From Aspidiotus rigidus (Eukaryota > Arthropoda > Insecta > Hemiptera > Diaspididae): DNA of 64,000 nt. A model generated the notes under the pieces. That model was not told where the DNA came from and did no database searches. It saw nothing but the letters and a program-made list of their open reading frames with translations. Both the position numbers and the translations under genes were made by a program. Each line of letters starts with the position of its first letter. Positions within the stretch are counted from its first letter, which is position 1. The stretch lies in assembly GCA_035079385.1 (NCBI GenBank), contig JAVHKY010000044.1:1240001-1304000 (forward strand), read 5' to 3'. This document shows, piece by piece, positions 60,114 to 64,000 of the stretch.

Positions 60114-62312
60114 GGTGTTTGGAAAACTACCTTGAACGGTCTAAAAGTTCAATAGTCAATCTGTAGACGACTACAAGAGTGAAGATAGTCACTACAACTT
60201 AACTACCCTCTTTTTATTTATTTTTTCTTAAAGAAAAATAAATTTTTTCAGCGCACAAGAACACTATAGTACTTACGAAGCATTTTCCTTTTTTTGATTA
60301 ACATGGTGATATTTTTAAAACAATTTTTATGTAACCAAAACATCTTATTTCTTAAGAAATTACGAGCTTATTTTGAGCTTTCATTTTCATTTCTTTTTCA
60401 TGTGTAGCCCACTGCCCTATAGTAGAAGTTAGCTGCGGACTGATGTTTGAATGTTGTGAACATTGTTTTGAAAAATCAAAAGAACCATTGTTCAGTAATT
60501 AGTTACCACGTTATGAGGAATTCGGAAAACCTTTGTCTTTGTGCCATTACAAGCAGCAGCTATTTTAAAAGAGAAGGTGTATTATTGTACCAATGTTGAT
60601 ATTGTTACTTTCACATTGATACACTTTTTTGTACGCTTTTTTTCGTCTACGTTTCAATATTATTTTCTTTTTGATTTCGTTACTTATAAGACGTCGACAA
60701 ATACGTGTACAGATGATAATTTTTGTGTAACCATTCTCACATTTTATATTGACAGTAATAAAACAATCTTTTGGTGCTTCCCGAGGCCTTCCAGAATAAG
60801 AGTTTTTCCTTCTTTTTTTTTCAACTATTCGTTATAATGCTAAATTAGGACGTGTTTTTTTTTTTTCTTTTCCTCTTCTTTTATGTAATATTACTCATTA
60901 ATTTGAAACAAGGTATTCTTAGTTGTGTACTAGTCTTAATTGTAAAATCATAATTTTTCTAATGGACTCATTTCATTTGTTTGACTTATGTCATTGATTT
61001 CGAGATTATTATTATTATTTTTACTGTCATCATTATTATTATTTTGATTAGTAAGTAGTATTATTATTTCCTTATTTTATTTATTATTTTTTTAACGTGT
61101 CTCCTAAATGTTCATAATGGTCTTTCTGTATACAGAAACAAACAGTTTAACGCATTTCATTTTTTGTCTTTTTACTCGTTCTAAAATTGTTTTTATTGTT
61201 TTCATTGTTTGAAGAAATGATATAATAATAATTTACAGATATTTTCAAGCCATCATAAATAACTTTCTTCAGACTTCTTCTTGTTTTCATTCTTCAGAAA
61301 AATGAAAGTCGAACGTACGTGCTGGCAAGAATTAATATCGGCTTTTGTTCGAAGTTTTTTCCAAAAATATGAGAACGAAGTAACTGATCATAGACCAAGT
61401 TGAAGTTTCTAAAGTCGCCTACTTTGTGTTCATGAAAAGTTATGAATCGCGAGTGATTAGACTGAAAATATAATTCTCGGACCCCAACCTTAGGACCGAG
61501 AGATTCTCTTGATTGGTAGATTTGGAGTGCGCAAAACCTTATTGGCTATTCCAAATCTTAATAAAATGAATAGGCCCATATAAGTCTATTTAAAAATTCG
61601 CTGAGAAGAAAATAAGCGGGTTGAATTTGAGCTCATTTGAGCAAAAAATTCAATGAAAACCTGAATTGTGTCGTACGCTAGTTGTGAGTTAGAGCATGAT
61701 ATTAGGTAAATAATGGAAAAGGAACAAACATGTATTGGATTTTTGACCAATCCTTCAGTCCAAAAGTCAAGTCCATTCTGGTAAGATGAGATAGATTGGC
61801 CTGATACGTTTGAAAATTCATTAGGTACCTACTGACGTCGAGAGCTTTCTCCGAGGGCTTCTGCGTGAAACTTGTCCTAACAATATCGCTAATATCCAAG
61901 AGAAAAATTCACGATCAATTGAAACTACGCGTATTTTACGCTAGAATTACCTACCGAGCCTATATTTTTGGATTTTCAATGATATCACTAGAAGATCGGA
62001 AAAGTACGGAATATATATACCAGTCAGAAAAGTGAGAAAAATGAGATGCGCATACGAAGAAAAGACTCACGTAGAGTTTTGGCTAATATGCTTCTGTCAT
62101 CCCTGCTGGTCAGTTTGCTCTTGTACTTTCCACGCCGAAAGAAATAAAAATGGAGAAAACGGAGCTCTAAAATGAGTAAATGAGGTAGATTAGACCGAGG
62201 ATTGTAGCTGTTCACATCATCGTAAAGTTGACTCACTATATTTTTCAGTTGAGAGGTCTTCCCTACACGATATTTAACGATTGGGTACTAGTAAAAGAGA
62301 ACTGAACGCGGC
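60114..62312. other. Integrin 3' UTR and spacer to copy 2
   Basis: T-rich 3' UTR-like sequence with AATAAA at 60757 and many TTATTATTATT runs to about 61080. From there to 62312 no frame or repeat of known kind is seen. Confidence 0.5.
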
Positions 62313-62455
62313 CAATGAAAGCGAAAAGTGAGTTTACAGACAAAAACATTCATATCTCATTGTGTGGGCGCATGTAAGTGATAGCTAGTCAGTGTTACGA
62401 TAACGATTGACGCCATATAATTAAATACTCTTAACTTTTGGTTCTTGCAGAATAT
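62313..62455 (+). promoter_or_regulatory. Duplicated upstream region of integrin beta copy 2
   Basis: The counterpart of 51307-51444, with small indels. It ends in the same kind of acceptor (GGTTCTTGCAG). Its retention suggests that the duplication carried the 5' UTR splice signal along. Confidence 0.5.
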
Positions 62456-62515
62456 ATGAATTTATCTACCTAATAATTTTTGTGGATTCGTGAATGGAGA
62501 ACAAATTCGTTAACA

Positions 62516-62946
62516 ATGTTCCTGCTGCTGGTCACTTTGCTCACCCTGACCCCTTCGTCCATCGGACAGCAAGGTAAATCGTCAAATTGTAAAGCAAAAG
62601 TAAAATGTGACGACTGTATCAGATCGTTTGGCTGTGTTTGGTGCGCTGACCCGGTGAGTGAAGACACTTTGTTTTCCTCTTTAACAAGATCAACAACTCA
62701 CGCTCGTTTTAATGAGTATTCGTTTTACCCAGAATTTTTTGGAGAGAAGGTGTCAGAAAGAAGGGGAATCGAAATGTGCTCCACAATATCTACAAAAGCC
62801 TGGTATCTCCACTGAGATCGTAGAAGATCGTCCGCTGACCGTTGTCGCAGAAAAGAATACTTTCGATAGCTCCAGTATGAGTGGAACTAGTCAAGAAAAC
62901 GTCGTTCAGATTAGTCCGCAAGTTGTCTATATGAGACTGAGGCCAA
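62516..62946 (+). CDS. Integrin beta second copy, exons 1-2 (runs off window)
   Basis: Exon 62516-62653 and exon 62733-62946 repeat copy 1 exons with the same phases and a few replacements: MFLLLVTLLTLTPSSIGQQ as signal peptide, then the PSI Cys pattern [13 protein letters not shown], then [20 protein letters not shown] to MRLRP. In copy 2 the upstream ATG (ATGAATTTATCTACCTAA) stops after five codons because of an insertion, so translation must start at the ATG at 62516. The upstream ATG becomes a tiny uORF. The frame is intact and replacements look mild, consistent with a working second beta gene whose other exons lie past 64000. A duplicated 5' fragment alone cannot be excluded. Confidence 0.8.
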
Positions 62947-63043
62947 GTAAGTGCATGTTTCATCAAGTCCTTCGTTTATAATTAAGGAGAATTTCCATTG
63001 ACTCGTAGCCCAAAGACGTATCCATGTCATTGTAGTCAAGGTA

Positions 63044-63953
63044 TCACAGACACGTAACAAATGAGTCATAACTAGAAGTCGAGTATTTAATATTATGAAT
63101 TAAAGTCAAACACAGAATACAAATTTGAAGTCCACAAAATAGAAAATTAATATAAAAAGAAAATGACGAAAAAACATGAAATTTAGAGTTAAGAATGGAA
63201 CTGAGGTTAGAAAGGAACGCACGTAAAAATTTTTAAAAAACAAAAAAGAGAAAAAAAATTAGGATACCGTTGTAAGCTGTGCAACGGTGAGCAAGGAAAC
63301 CACAAGACCCGTATATTCCACTGCGGAATATCTTTCATATAGAAAGTCCTTTCATATTTAGCTCGAGAGTCGAATTTTTTTTTCAAGTCTCCCACCTATC
63401 ATATATATAGCTTAGAGGTCGAAATTATTCCAAGTCCCCCTCCTATCATAAATAGCTCAAGAGTCGAAGTACTTCCAACCCCCCCTTCTCCTCTAAGTAA
63501 AGTCATCAACCTTGGATCGCTCACGCCCGTAGTCGCGAACGAAAATTTCCTGGAAGTACCCCCCCCAATAAAAGGAATAGTGGGTTCCCCGCTAAAAAGT
63601 GGATAAGTTTTTCAAAAGTATAGGAAACGAGAAATTGAGTTGTGTAGATGAAGACGCCCGGTTTTGGATTGAGGTTTTCGAACCATCTTCAGATGTGTAC
63701 TGAGTGAATCGATGAAGAGATGAGCGGTCTAACGGGAGAGAAACGTGTACTTTAGGTTGTAGCTGGCAGAGGGGATTCATATCGCAGATACCAACGAATC
63801 AAAGGATTTAGAAAAGTTGGCGACATATCATTTCAATTTCTTTTTTTTATTAATTTTCTATTTTATGGACTCCAAATTTGTATTTTGTGTTCGACTTTAA
63901 TTCATATTAAATACTCGACTTCTAGTTGTGACACATTTGTTACATGTCTGTGA
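63044..63953. mobile_element. Non-autonomous element with ~110-bp terminal inverted repeats
   Basis: It begins TCACAGACACGTAACAAATG and ends with the inverse, CATTTGTTACATGTCTGTGA. The two ends match for about 110 bp, including ACTAGAAGTCGAGTATTTAA and ATTAAAGTCNAACAC, with few differences. Length 910 bp, no transposase frame. It lies in intron 2 of integrin copy 2 at a place where copy 1 lacks it. The interior shows a CCCCAATAAAAGG...GGTTCCCC word akin to the ends of the repeat at 7299-7614. Superfamily is not assigned because no clear target duplication is seen. Confidence 0.75.
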
Positions 63954-64000
63954 AGTAGGAGATACGTGACGTTATCAATATGTGTGAACAAGAAAAATAC
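63954..64000 (+). repeat. Intron 2 homology resumes after the inserted element
   Basis: These 47 bp (AGTAGGAGATACGTGACG to the window end) match 53556-53602 in integrin copy 1 without gaps and with a handful of substitutions. They show that the tandem duplication extends into intron 2. Confidence 0.65.

Overview
The window is nuclear DNA of an animal, most likely an insect. It is AT-rich and gene-sparse. Genes are split by GT-AG introns, poly(A) signals are AATAAA, and many introns and intergenic stretches hold decayed transposable elements. The integrin beta cytoplasmic tail ([12 protein letters not shown], then NPIY and NPTY) is of the insect type. The species is not fixed by the sequence. 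Splice models below were built by hand: each was checked for GT-AG ends, phase agreement and family alignment.

Left third (1-19.1 kb). After about 6.8 kb of repeat-rich DNA without a supported exon come the three last exons of a RETREG/FAM134 ER-phagy receptor (6798-10877). They end in an acidic tail with a LIR motif, and two head-to-head Penelope fragments sit in the last intron. A hAT-type MITE with a clean 8-bp target duplication lies at 12923-13716. A complete seven-exon aldo-keto reductase (15627-19072) has an unusual N-terminal signal-peptide-like extension.

Centre (19.7-37.2 kb). A secreted ankyrin-repeat gene (19755-23496) has a small signal-peptide exon. A second, homologous ankyrin exon (26926 onward) has the same acceptor phase and a decayed 3' end, and the two are separated by a broken RNase H-bearing non-LTR retrotransposon. 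A tRNA-derived SINE and another Penelope relic follow. Next is an intronless divergent histone H3 (31309-31842) with a long unrelated tail and an eight-residue insertion in loop 1. It is followed by an AT-rich island with the C-terminal part of a protein-primed family B DNA polymerase (Polinton/adintovirus/bidnavirus type) and tandem repeats. A complete six-exon Trm10-type tRNA m1G9 methyltransferase occupies 35157-37219.

Right part (37.2-64 kb). Long stretches have no supported gene. Exceptions are an intronless orphan secreted protein (42884-43813) and relics of LINE and Penelope elements. A complete 13-exon integrin beta gene (51445-60113, 804 codons) is followed by a second copy of its first two exons (62516-62946) that runs off the window. 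Its upstream region and intron are also duplicated. The two copies carry different transposon insertions in intron 2.

The items most worth attention are the long-loop H3 variant, the secreted ankyrin locus with two interchangeable-looking terminal exons, the tandem integrin beta duplication, the viral-type polymerase island and the orphan secreted protein.
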